From contig CM077159.1 of NCBI GenBank assembly GCA_039583875.1, positions 5,692,499 to 5,756,498 of the forward strand: 64,000 nucleotides of DNA, given 5' to 3'. The DNA comes from Platanthera guangdongensis. Taxonomy: Eukaryota; Streptophyta; Magnoliopsida; Asparagales; Orchidaceae. How positions within the stretch are numbered: the first letter of the stretch is position 1; every line of letters begins with the position of its first letter. The position numbers and the translations under genes were made by a program. The notes beneath the pieces are model-generated. The model saw nothing but the letters and a program-made list of their open reading frames with translations, was not told where the DNA came from and made no database searches. Shown one piece after another: positions 18,692-29,520 of the stretch.

Positions 18692-21600
18692 TTAGCCCAT
18701 ACTCCGCCGGCACACGATCATCCGTGATCACTTGAGCTGGATCTTTCACGGCCTTCCGAAGCACCGAGATGTGAAAGACATCATGTAACCCACCCAAGTC
18801 CGCCGACAGAGCTAGCCGATAAGCCGCTTCGCCAACTCGCTCAATCACTTCAAACGGACCCAAATATCTTGGACTCAACTTTTTCAATCGTCGAATCCTG
18901 GAGACACCTTTGAATGGCTTGATCTTCAAGTAGACCCAATCGCCAACCGCAAATTCTACGTTCCGGTGCTTGGCGTTGTAGTACTTCGCTTGTCGATCTT
19001 GAGCAAAAAGCAATCGCTCGCGAATAGTCCGTATGGTTGAGTTTGCTTCATCATCCTCATTTGGTTTAAAAACCTGGGCTTCGCCCGCTTCTACCCAAGC
19101 CAAGGGAGTACGACACTTCATTCCATATAGAGCTTCATATGGTGCCATCCCAATGCTCGTCTGGTAGTTGTTATTATAAGCAAACTCTACCATATAGAGA
19201 TGATCTTCCCATCTCTTTCCGAAGTCAAGGGCGCACATTCAGAGCATGTCCTCCATTGTTCTGTTGGTACGTTCAGTTTGGCCATCCGTTTGGGGATGAA
19301 AGGCCGTATTGAAAGTCAATTTTGTGCCCAACAGTCGGTGAACTAGCCTCCAATCATTTGACATGAATCGCCCATCTCGATCACTTACGATGCTCCGAGG
19401 AACACCGTGAAGCCGCACAATTTGGTCAACATATAACTTTGCCAAACTTTCAACTGAATCATCCCGCCTGTTCGGGAGAAAATGTGCCACTTTCGTTAGC
19501 CGGTCAACAATCACCCAAATGGAATCATTTCCTCGCTGCGATCTTGGCAACCCATGCACAAAATCCATGGAAATATCATCAAATTTCCACTCTGGGATCG
19601 GTAGTGATTTCAAGTAACCGCCCGGCTTTTGACATTCCGCCTTCACCATCGCACATGTTTGGCATTTAGATACATAAAGAGCAACATCTTTCTTGAGCCC
19701 TGGCCACCAGAAAAGCTTCTTCATATCGTTGAACATCTTTGTGCTCCCGGGGTGAATGAAATATTTTGTATAATGCGCTTCATACAGCAGTTCTTCCCTC
19801 AATTTCCCCCCATTCGGGACGCACAAACGGCCCTCTTTTCGCAAAAGACCGTCATTCCAGGTGAATTTGCCTTCTGGCCCTTCATTCACATAGCGCAAGA
19901 GATCTTCATCCAACTCCGTTGCCCGCCGAACTCGGTCTGCAAGGTCACATTGCACCTCAGTCCAGTTCAAGCATGCAATGGCAATGGAATTCTTGTCAAC
20001 ACAATAGATCTCCAATGCCTCCAGTTCCTGGATAAGACGTTCATCATGCCTTTGTAACCAATTTGCTCTAGCCGGAACCCGCCGACTCAAGGCATCCGCG
20101 ACAACATTCCCCTTCCCGGGCGTATAGTGAATCTCGAAAGTGTAGTCCCCAAGGAACTCCAACCACCTTCGTTGTCGCATGTTCAAGTCTTTCTGCTCCA
20201 AAAGATACTTTAGGCTCTTATGATCGGTATAGATCTCCACCTTCACGCCATAAAGGTAGTGTCGCCACAACTTGAGTGCAAAAATCACCGCCGCTAGTTC
20301 CAAATCATGGACGGGATAATTTCGCTCGTGCACCTTCAGCTGGCGTGAGCCATAAGCAATAACCTTTCCATTCTGTAGAAGAACGCAGCCTAAGCCGCTC
20401 CCTGAGGCATCACTATAAATCACAAATCCATCGGTTCCACATGGCGAAGACAACACCGGCGCCGTGGTCAACCGAACCTTCAGCTCTTCAAAAGCTCGTG
20501 CGCACTCTGGCGTCCAAACGAACTTCTGATCTTTTCGCGTTAGTGTGGTTAGCGGCAAAGCGATCCGCGAGAAGTTTTCCACAAATCTTCTATAGTAGCC
20601 CGCAAGTCCAAGGAAACTCCTGACCTCGGCCACGGAAGACAACATTGGCCACTCTTGTTTGGCTCTTATCTTCGCTGGATCCACTGCAATGCCCGCTCCA
20701 CTCACCACATGGCCCAAAAATACCACTGACGATAGCCACAACTCGCACTTCGAGAACTTGGCATATAGCTGATTGTGCCTCAACGTGTTCAACACCAACC
20801 GCAAGTGAATCTCATGCTCGACTTTGGACTTCGAGTACACCAGGATGTCATCAATGAACACTATCACAAACAGATCCAGGTACTCACGAAAAATACAGTG
20901 CATCAGATCCATAAATACCGAGGGCGCATTGCACAATCCAAAGGGCATGACTGTGAACTCATAGTGCCCATAACGCGTTCCAAATGCGGTTTTGGGAATG
21001 TCACCTTCCCGAATTCTTAACTGGTAATAACCAGACTTCAGGTCCAACTTCGAATAGACGGTCGAGCCCACTAGCTGATCGAATAACTCATCAATCCGGG
21101 GTATCAGATACTTATTCTTCTCGGTTAGCTTATTCAGTTCACGGTAATCAATACACAACCGCAACCCACCATCTTTCTTCTTTACAAAAAGCACAGGCGC
21201 GCTCCAAGGTGACATACTTGGGCGGATATAACCTTGCTCTAGCATTTCTTGTAGTTGAACCTTCAACTCAGCCATCTCTTTAGGCGCAACGCGATATGGC
21301 GAGTGGGCCACAGGTTTCGCACCTGGCACCAACTCGATTGTGAAGTCAATCTCTCGCTAGGGTGGTAGCCCAGGGAGATCCGCGGGAAACACATCTGTAA
21401 AGTTTGCCACAATCGGAACCTCGTACACATTGGCCTTAGGCTCAACAGCCTGAATTAGTGCAAAGTAACACTCTGCACCCTTCCGAACAGCTTTGACTAC
21501 CTGGAGTGCAGACATCAACGTCCCGCCTACTTCTCGCATACCCGCGAACTTGGTCTCCTGTTCGGTATTCTGGCCCAACGTGATTTCTTTGGACTGGCAA

Positions 21601-21892
21601 TCAATCATAGCATGCTGCTCCGCAAGTCAATCCATCCCAAAAATCACATCGAATTCCGATATTGGCAAAACAAATGCAGTTAAATGAAAATCCCGACTTC
21701 CTAACTGAACTGCCACATCGCAAGCTTGATCCGCAAGCATCCAATAGCCATTCGGCAACACCACTCTGACGCTATCTGTCTTTGCACGACTGAGTATTCC
21801 AAGCCGCGTAATAAACTCACTAGACAGAAAAGAATGCGATGCACCTGTATCAAACAGTGCTCGCGCCAGCGTGTCCCGAATCATAACAAAGC
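18692..21892 (-). pseudogene. pol: Gypsy Pol: protease, RT, RNase H, integrase
   Basis: Minus-strand chromovirus Pol. Order: aspartic protease (LFDTGASHSF, ~21860), RT ([20 protein letters not shown]; catalytic FIDDILVYS ~20850), RNase H ([10 protein letters not shown] ~20410; DHKSLKYL ~20210), integrase with HHCC zinc site ([10 protein letters not shown] ~19640) and catalytic core ([21 protein letters not shown]), then the GPFEVIERVGEAAYRL module and VFHISVLRK before the lost chromodomain. Stops: TGA at 21627-21629 (Trp in relatives), TAG at 21357-21359 and TGA at 19239-19241 (likely from CGA). Otherwise the frame is continuous from the candidate intron to the solo LTR. Confidence 0.93.
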
Positions 21893-21985
21893 CTATGACA
21901 AACAAGTCACACACACAAACCGCAAACATATAGGGGTACTAAGCAAAGCATACAAACAATAGCATATGCAAAACTAAACTCATAC
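21893..21985 (-). other. Candidate intron at the gypsy gag/protease junction (93 nt)
   Basis: Minus-strand borders are ACAG|GTATGAGTTT and TTTGTCATAG|GCTTTG. The segment is T-rich with a TGAC branch-like site about 20 nt before the AG. Read through, it hits TAG after about 15 codons and ends Gag. Removed, it joins VVTG to FVMIRDTLARALFDTGAS in frame, matching the usual chromovirus pre-protease sequence. The splice call is inferred from sequence only. Confidence 0.55.
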
Positions 21986-23112
21986 CTGTGACCACGTCAC
22001 TCTGCTTGATGGCCTCTTGCATGCCAAGATTGCAGAACCGGGGTTGCGCCTGCGAGGCAGAGGAATCCACCACCGCCTTTCCTTTTTCCGCATAAGATGC
22101 TCCCGCCTTCTTTTCACTCTTTGGCGGCATCCGACAATCTCGCGCAATATTCCCCATCCGACCACAATTGAAGCAGATATGAGTGTCTGGCTTGGAGGTC
22201 GCCCCTAATGTTGCTCCCGTTACAACTGATGAAGGAGCTTGTCCACTAGGCTTGGACTTCTTACCCCATCTCTTCTTATAAAATGTTTTTCCCGATCGGG
22301 GCGCCTTCCACTCCGGTTGCGTCACAGCCAAAGCTCTCTTCCCTTGCACCCTTTTCATATCCTTTTCCAACGCGGTCGCGGTGTCAACCAACGCTTGGAA
22401 ACCTTGGTTCACAAAACTTGACACAAGGAACCTCAGCTCGTCTCTCAGTCCTTCATAGAACCGATTAGTCTTCCTCTGCTCATCGGCAAATATAGAACCC
22501 GCATACCACCCCAAGCGAGTAAATTCATGCAGGTACGCGTCAACACTGCCATCACCTTGAGTCAACCGTTGGAATTCATTTTCCATGGCTATCCGTTGAG
22601 CCGCAGGAAGGTGCTTCGCTAGGAAGAGCCGGGAGAATTCTTCCATCGATACTTGGGTTAACGGACGACCCGCCAAGTGATGCAACTCCATCTTATCCCA
22701 CCATAAACGAGCTTCTCCTTCAAGCAAAAAGGTAACTAAAGTCACTTTCTGATGCTCCGTCGTTCCTATCACCGTCATCACTCGCTTGACGCGCGATAGC
22801 CAATCCTCAGCCTGTGTCGGGGTTCCCGCTCCCGAGAATGTAGGCGGATGGAAACTCATAAACCGCGTTAGTTGCTTCTCAGCTGCTCGAGGAGCCACAT
22901 CCCTGACAGGTTCAGGCCTTGCCGCCACCTGTTCTGGCCTTACAGCCGCTTGCTCCTGCCTAAGGGGCTGGCTTTGGATCATGGTAAATAAGGCCTCCGC
23001 AACTAAACGCACATGTTCCGCAGATGGTGGAGGTGTAGGCACCGCGGCTGGTGCCGTACTTTCATTAGAACGCTGGGACTCAGACGGCCCAGCTCCACTT
23101 CGTGTCGCCTAA
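21986..23112 (-). CDS. gag: Gypsy Gag (capsid and zinc-knuckle nucleocapsid)
   Basis: Retrotransposon Gag, ~375 residues, forming the particle that packages element RNA. Alanine/proline-rich N terminus, then the retrotrans_gag core (FMSFHPPTFSG, DWLSRVKRVM, LLEGEARLWWD, FLAKHLPAAQRIAMENEFQ, YLHEFTRLGWYAG), a basic linker and the zinc knuckle CFNCGRMGNIARDC. The frame is open from 23112, just after an in-frame TAG, and has no ATG before MIQSQ (~22982). The true start is thus lost, non-ATG, or supplied by an upstream exon; TTTAG immediately before the frame could be a splice acceptor. Unspliced RNA would add ~15 residues and stop at 21939-21941. Confidence 0.88.
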
Positions 23113-23263
23113 AGGTGGACAAGACACACACATTAGCGGTCGTACCCAAGCAAACAACACAAAATCAGAACACACAGGTTCCTCAAACACACAAATATGC
23201 ATTCCTATTATGGACATTCAAGAGTTCATTCGTAGACTTTGGTGTGCACAAACAAAATGTAAC

Positions 23264-23281
23264 AACCTGGCTCTGATACTA
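23264..23281 (-). other. Primer binding site of the gypsy element
   Basis: The minus strand reads TAGTATCAGAGCCAGGTT, 17 of 18 matches to the initiator tRNA-Met complement, four bases from the LTR end. Confidence 0.9.
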
Positions 23282-23285
23282 AAAA

Positions 23286-25748
23286 TGTAACAACCCCATC
23301 CGTTCATATGGTATATTCTAGAAGGTCCGGCCGGGGCCCCACAGGATATACCACAAAACAGACGGTGAAGGTACATGATGATATCAGAGTTACGCATCGC
23401 ACCTATCACAAATCATTCTAGCGGAAGCCTAGACTACAACTTGAACTCCTCATGAATGTCCAAACATAAAACTCCACATTTTATATACTATAGGAATGTC
23501 TTACAACAAGTCCAAAGAGTTGGCCTTATGGCCTTACATGGCTTTCAAACAGTGGCCTAAACAACTTGGCGTGCAGGCCGGCCACAATAAAAGAAAACAC
23601 ACCATAACAAAGATAGCCTTCGAGGGCCAGCAGCAGTAGCAGCAACAACAGCAGGAACATCAACCTCTATGCGTCCCGCTCGGCTCTCCAGCACCTGTAC
23701 AGGGACAATCCACCCAACGGTGGCAAACAAAAGCAACGGTCAGCATTCAGCTGACCAAATTATAACGACCCTACCCCTTCTCTCGGGGCAGCGGTATCCT
23801 TCCCTACAGGCATAGAAAATCACAAGTATGGCAAGATATATCATCAAAATGTGCTTTCACGCACACAAGCCATCACAACCGTTCGCCACCCGGCCCAACG
23901 GTCCGTGCACTCAGGGCACATTCTTGGTGTTCTGGCAAATCTCTTGCCCACCACCGTATCAGGGTCACAACCCAACGGTAAATCTCTTGAGCATTTACTC
24001 CATGGCGTGCAGCCGGAGTTAGTCTTCCTACACCGGGATGGCCCATAACCCCCCATTGTGTCATGGCGCGCAGGCCGAAGACTCTTGCTATGCGCTCCAA
24101 CAGACCGCACCTTTTGGTCTCACGTCAGACGGACATAGCGCAGGTCGGATCCTCCACCCCCCGTTGCTCAAATCGCCTTGCCTTCTCCGAGTACAACGTA
24201 ATCATGGCTATATCAAAGACGCGGGTCGGTCTCACCAATCCTGTTCTTGGCATTCAAGCCTGGGCATATCTCGATACCCATTTCCTTAGCACAACAGCAG
24301 GTCTTTCCTGGGCCTCCCAGTACTTCCTGTGACTCTCTTCACAGGTGGACACCGCACAAGCACAAATGTCAGGGGTCTTTCCTGGCTATCATGCCAGTAC
24401 TTCCTGTTACTCGCTTCACAGGTGGACACCCTATGACATCAAGCATCACAAAGGGCATTTCCTGGTCACACCAGTACTTCCTGTGCCTCATCCACAGGTT
24501 GGACCCCAAAAACATCACATGGCTATTTTCCTGGGCTATCACCCCAGTACTTCCTGCTACTCCTTTTCGCAGGCATAACCCATTGAATCCTTAAACTACA
24601 CGTTATCACGGAGTCTTCTCCGGTTCGTATGCAACATCACCAATCCAGACCAACCTTTCCAGATGGGCTTCACACAGCATGCCTATTCTGTACTCCATTT
24701 CCGGATCTATATGCTAACAAAGGGGATTTCAAGCATCCACCCAAAGATTCCCAAAATCAGCCACCTCTTGGTGGGGGAAATCACAAACCTATGCCAAAAA
24801 GAAGCCTTCACATGGCTAGGAAGAAAAGTCGTTACCCTTGACGACCGCTTCGGTACCATGAACACAAAGCTAGCTTGCAAGACTCGCAAAATCGTTTCCT
24901 CCGCAACGCCGGCTTCGGATTTCTCGTCGGTAAACCGCAGCACCACCACCAACAGCCCCCTTTCCCTCTTCCTCCTCCTTTCTCTCTCTCTTTCTCTCTT
25001 AACTTGAAGAAAGATCAAGGCCAAGTACATGAGAATAACTTCTCAGATTTCGGCCTTTAGGAGAAGAGGAAAGAAGCTTCAGCCTTTGGATCCAGGCTGA
25101 AGGAATGGACGGCCAAGATTCTGCCAAAAACACTGATTTTGACCCTACACGGCCTCTGACACGGCCGTGTGCCAGGCCGTGTGCCTCAAGCGGTGGTCAA
25201 CCGACTTATCCAAACCAGTGACACGCCCATGGGCCACGCCCGTGTCATGGGCCGTGTCACAAACAAGCCTTCAGACACGCCCGTGTCTGTGGCCGTGTGC
25301 CTGGGTGAAAAAAATCCCAAAACATCCCGAGACTTCACACGGCCTGTGACACGCCCGTGTCCCAGGCCGTGTGCCCTGACACGGCACAAAGACACGCCCT
25401 GTCGAAATCCTTCGGTGGGCTGAGTTCGTCGACCTGATTTGACACGCCCTATGACACGCCCGTGTCACAGGCCGTGTTCAACACTCAACACTCACTTCTC
25501 GAAACTCAACGATCGTCGAGTAACAATCGTCGAGTACACGACACAGCCTTTGACACGCCCGTGTCCTGGGCCGTGTGCCTCCTCTCGACACATCGTCGAG
25601 AGAAAAATCGTCGAGACAAAGGCCGATCATCGACACAACCTCGACACGCCCTGCGACACGCCCGTGTCAGCTGACAGGCTCTGGGACACGCCCGTGTCCC
25701 AGGCCGTGTTACCCAAAAATTCCTGTTTCAGAAATTTGGGCTGTTACA
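23286..25748 (-). repeat. 5' LTR of the gypsy chromovirus
   Basis: Partner of 12871-15333, also 2,463 bp, with scattered substitutions and small indels. For example, about 17 bp are missing near 25665 and a short stretch is gained near 25155. The terminal TCCAC at 25749-25753 completes the target duplication. Confidence 0.93.
25140..25715. repeat. CpG palindrome cluster in gypsy 5' LTR
   Basis: Same GACACGCCCGTGTC and CGACGATCGTCGAG-type motif cluster as in the 3' LTR, somewhat decayed (for example AACGATCGTCGAG and GACACGCCCATGG). Confidence 0.83.
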
Positions 25749-27124
25749 TCCACCAACGATATGATCCCGGTCCTCAGGTTCAACACACCCCCAAGGGCAT
25801 AGCCAGTCCTCCGCCAGCCCACGATGGTGAAGCCACACACGGGTGGGGAACGCATCCCAAACTAGCCTCCGGCAAAAGAATCTCTCCCGAGGGTGCAACC
25901 TCAAAGCCTTCAGCCAACGCACATCCATATCCAGTGAAGACGACGACTGTTGGGGGTAAGCCAGGGAGGAGATGCCCCTGCCACTTAGCTATGAGAGCAG
26001 CTCTGGGGTGTCCTCTCCCCCTCCGCCCGGCTGGAGTTACAAAATATTGTTGCGAAGTTCGTGCACGAAGACCTGCTCAAGAAGCTCCAAGTTCCATTCA
26101 TCATCATCATCCATGAGGTCAGCCACCATGAGGCCATCTAGCGTCGTGCTGTCCACAAACGTCGGCCAGAGGTTTTGTGGGGTCTCGAAAATCCAAGTAT
26201 CCTTCAGAGCCACAACCCGTCTACCATTGCAAATACGCCACCGGATAATGGGGGCAAGACTGAGGAGACCATGTCAGAGGGTGGTCCACGCCGGGGAGTC
26301 AGCACGATTAGAGGAGGGGTCGTCGATTCGCCCGCCGTACTTCCCGAGAAAGACAACCCCAAATAAGGACTCTGGAGCCGTTAGCAAATCCAAGGCCAAA
26401 CGTGCCCGTAAAGAGCCTTCCTAACACCACAAACGTCGGAGGCCCAAGCCCCCGGCCTGCTCCGGTGAGCAGAGGATGTCCCACTTAACATAGTGCATGC
26501 CCCGAGAGACCGCATTCTTTTGCCACAGAAACTTGCGGGCCAGCTGCTCCACCGACTCAATCACCGCACATGGGAGGGCAGAGTGGGTCAGGACGTACAC
26601 CGGCACTGACAGGAAAGAAAAACGAAGAAGAGCGACATGGCCCGCCATAGATAAGTGGCGGTTTCCCCATTGGCGGATCTTGTGTTGCCACTGGGCCAAC
26701 GTAGGGGCAAAGTCCACCTTAGTTAGCATCCACATGGCAAGCTTGATTCCTAGGTAGTTGAGTTCCTCCACCTTTTGGAAACCCAGCTGCCGCGCCCACC
26801 GTTCCCCCAGCCACCCCGGCATCGCCTTACTAGCCAGCACCATAGATTTGGACTTATTAATTCGTTGCCCGGTCCAGCTGCAGTAGTCATTCAGCAACCT
26901 CGAGCCCTCCCGCACAGCTTCAGAGTTTGCCCGGGCAAATAACAGGACATCATCAGCATAAAGGACGTGAGAAAGGTGAGGGCCACCCGGAGATAGAGGG
27001 AATCCCAGAGCCATACCCGAGGCGTGGATAGAAGAAGAAAGAAGTTCTGAGCACAAAATGAAAAGGTCCGGGAATAGCGGGAAACCTTGCCTGAACCCGC
27101 AGGCCCCCTCAATCCACTTAGTGT
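25749..27124 (-). pseudogene. LINE-C ORF2: RT C-terminal half and zf-RVT
   Basis: From the foldback leftward: KWIEGACGFRQGFPLFPDLF, the catalytic YADDVLLFA (plus ~26945), NKSKSMVLASKAMP and YLGIKLAMW, then the thumb region and FLWQKNAVSRGMHYVKW; the frame ends at 26421. After a shifted stretch the zf-RVT region reads RLVWDAFPTRVWLHHRGLAEDWLCPWG and DRDHIVGGC, next to the gypsy. That last piece continues into segment 1 across the insertion. At least two frameshifts disable it. Confidence 0.85.
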
Positions 27125-27498
27125 GTAACACCTCCCCTGTAATGACCATATAATATGGGTCCGGCCGGGGCCCCACAACATACAGACTCCGCAGCTTCAG
27201 TATTATAAAATGATATAGCTACTCAAACTCAAAACTCAAAATACATCACAACGGAAACAACAAAAGAGACTAGAAGTTATTCACGCCTACAAGAGTAACA
27301 AAAAGGCCTTAATGCCATTTTGTTACTCTTGTAGGCGTGGATAACTTCTAGTCTCTTTTGTTATTTCTGCTGTGATGTGTTTTGAGTTTTGAGTTTGGGT
27401 AGCTATATCATTTTATAATACTGAAGCTGTGGCGTTTGTATGTTGTGGGGCCCCGACCGGACCCATATTATACGGTCATTACATGGGAGGTGTTATAC
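27125..27498. mobile_element. Foldback (inverted-repeat) insertion, 374 bp
   Basis: Two ~180-bp arms in inverted orientation, almost entirely complementary, with a 13-nt loop (27305-27317). The ends read GTAACACCTCCC and GGGAGGTGTTATAC, and the element is flanked by AGTGT (27120-27124 and 27499-27503). Removing it restores LINE-C RT coding (GRDT|KWIEG). Each arm starts with LTR-like TGTAACACC and contains GGTCCGGCCGGGGCCCCAC (27158-27176; one mismatch in the other arm, 27445-27463), also found near the end of the gypsy LTR. It has no coding capacity. It may be a MITE-like element or an inverted pair of LTR ends. Confidence 0.85.
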
Positions 27499-29409
27499 AG
27501 TGTCGCGCCCATTAATCAGCAAGGAGAATGTCGGCGCTTGAACACACTGAAGCAACCAATTTGAGAACCGTGCAGGAAACCCGAACCGGGAGAGAACCTG
27601 CTCAAGCATTTGCCAGCTCATGCGATAGTACGCTTGCTCCATGTCCACCTTGACAGCCAGGAGGCCTTCTTTGGAAGTGGAAACACGCAGCTTATTAACA
27701 GCCTCCTGAGCGAGAAGGAACTGATGGAAGATGCTCCGTCCCGGGACAAACGCACCTGCTCCGGCGAGATGAGGCGCGACAGAACATTCTTCAAACGACA
27801 CACCAAGATTTTCGTGGCTATTTTATAAATAGTCTGGCAGAGGCGAATGGGCCGGAACTTCTCCGGTCTATCAGCATGCTCCACCTTGGGGATAAGAACC
27901 ACCACGGTCTTCTTCCAGTCCGCCGGCATGATCCCCGTGGTGAAAAAAATCCTTCACCGCCCTGCACACGTCAACGCCCGCAACATCCCAAAAATTTTGA
28001 AAGAAAGAGGCAGTCATACCGTCCCATCCCAGAGCCCGGTTAGGCTTGAGCGAATGCACCACCACCCAAATATCTGCATCTGTAACCTCAAGAAGCAGTT
28101 CCGCCGCAAATTGAGGCAGCACCTCTGCCCGGTCCTCCAGGGACGGCCACCCATCCAAAACTAGTGGGTCGCACAGCCACTTTTGAGCAAAGTATCGAAC
28201 AAAGGACTGCTCAATCACCTCTGGATCCTCAAAGAACTCGGAATCAGCAAGCTTAACCTGGAGGATACGATTCTCACGACATCGGGACGAGGCCATGGAA
28301 TGAAAGTAGGTAGTGTTGGCATCTCCCTCCTGGATCCATCGCACTTTCGCTCTTTGGCGCCACCACGAATTTAAACGGGACAATGTCGCCGAGAGAGACT
28401 TGACCTTGGCAAGGAGTGTGGTAGCATCAGCCTCAGACCAATCAACTCCCCAGCACTCCCGGGCCTTAAAGTCCACCACCTCAGCTTCCTACAAAGCCTT
28501 AAGCGTTTCCAGATCTGCCAGTTTGTTCTTGCTCTAGAAGAATAAAGCCCGCAGGGTTCTTGAGCATTTTTGCTAGAGCACCTCAGCCGGACTACCGGAC
28601 CCGGGTCTGCACCAGTGTTTGAGGACCACCCCTCAGGCCGCAGGGTAAGAAAGCCAAGTATCCTCAAACCGGATCCAAGGGCGGCGGGAGTGGCACTCAG
28701 GGTCGATCAAGGGGAGCAGAATAGGACAATGGTCTGAGTCGACCCAATTTAAGTGTCGCACCTGGGCCATAGGGAGCAGCCCCCAACCCTCGGTATTCGT
28801 CAAGACCCGATCCAACCTAATCCAAATCCATCCATCCCCTGGCTGATTATTACACCACGTAAACTGAGGCCCAGCGAAGTCAATTTCCCGAAGGTCTGCT
28901 AGGGTGAAAGCCTCCTCCATCTCCAGCGCACCAGTCGAGTAAACGAACTCTTTCCCACCCATCTTCTCCTCGGCACGCAGAATACAATTGAAATCACCCC
29001 CCACAAAGGCAGGTGCAGCTTCGGACAGCCAACCATTCAAAGCGTTCCAGATCGCCCTACGAACATGCAAATCCTTATTGGCGTAAATAAAGGCGACAAG
29101 AACGCGGGGGAGGCCCGAGAACTCAGCCCATCCTACCACCCATTGTGGCCCCGCCTCCAACACCTCAAACTTGACTTCAGCAGCCTTCCAGAGGACCAAA
29201 ATACCCCCTGCCTTTCCAGCCGCCGGTTGATGGAAGAAATCCCACCCCCGGCCCGCAAGTTTATCCACCTCCGCACGAAGGATGTCCACCACCTTAGTCT
29301 CGAGCAAGCCCACCAGCCCCAGCTTGTGTTGAAGGATGAGGTCACTGAGATAATTGCGCGTACCTTTCTTCCGTGACCCTCGGCAATTCCAGAAAAGGAT
29401 GTTAGACAT
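27499..29409 (-). pseudogene. LINE-C ORF2: endonuclease and RT N-terminal half
   Basis: ORF2 begins MSNILFWNCRGSRKKG at 29409. The endonuclease motifs are present: FWNCRG, LLETK, GGDFNCILRAEEK, FTWCNNQ and the catalytic SDHCPI, so the active-site set is complete. After a shift near 28640 come WWRQRAKVRWIQEGDANTTYF, LKPNRALGWDGMTASFFQ, VVLIPKVEHADRPEKFRPI and VKVDMEQAYYRMSW. The RT part is spread over three frames (shifts near 28480, 27900 and 27750). An ORF1-ORF2 gap of ~110 nt separates it from ORF1, unlike the ATGA overlap in LINE-2. Confidence 0.86.
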
Positions 29410-29520
29410 GGGGAACCGAAGGGGACGCGTCCTCGCCGCCGCCAAAGGTCCCGCCTCGCCCACCTTGCCGACCTACAGCACCCCCCTCCAGCTTTTATAA
29501 TTAGTTGCATTCCGTCGCTT

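Larger units (their letters stand above)
12871..25748 (-). mobile_element. Ty3/gypsy chromovirus, full length, with solo LTR inserted
   Basis: Minus-strand element with two 2,463-bp LTRs (TGTAACAGCCC...GGGTTGTTACA) and the 5-bp target duplication TCCAC (12866-12870 and 25749-25753). Internal order from the right: PBS, leader, gag, candidate intron, protease, RT, RNase H, integrase, [solo LTR 15622-18691], chromodomain, PPT. The chromodomain places it among chromoviruses. Three in-frame stops in pol make it non-autonomous now. It is inserted into the zf-RVT/RNase H junction of LINE-C. Confidence 0.94.
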
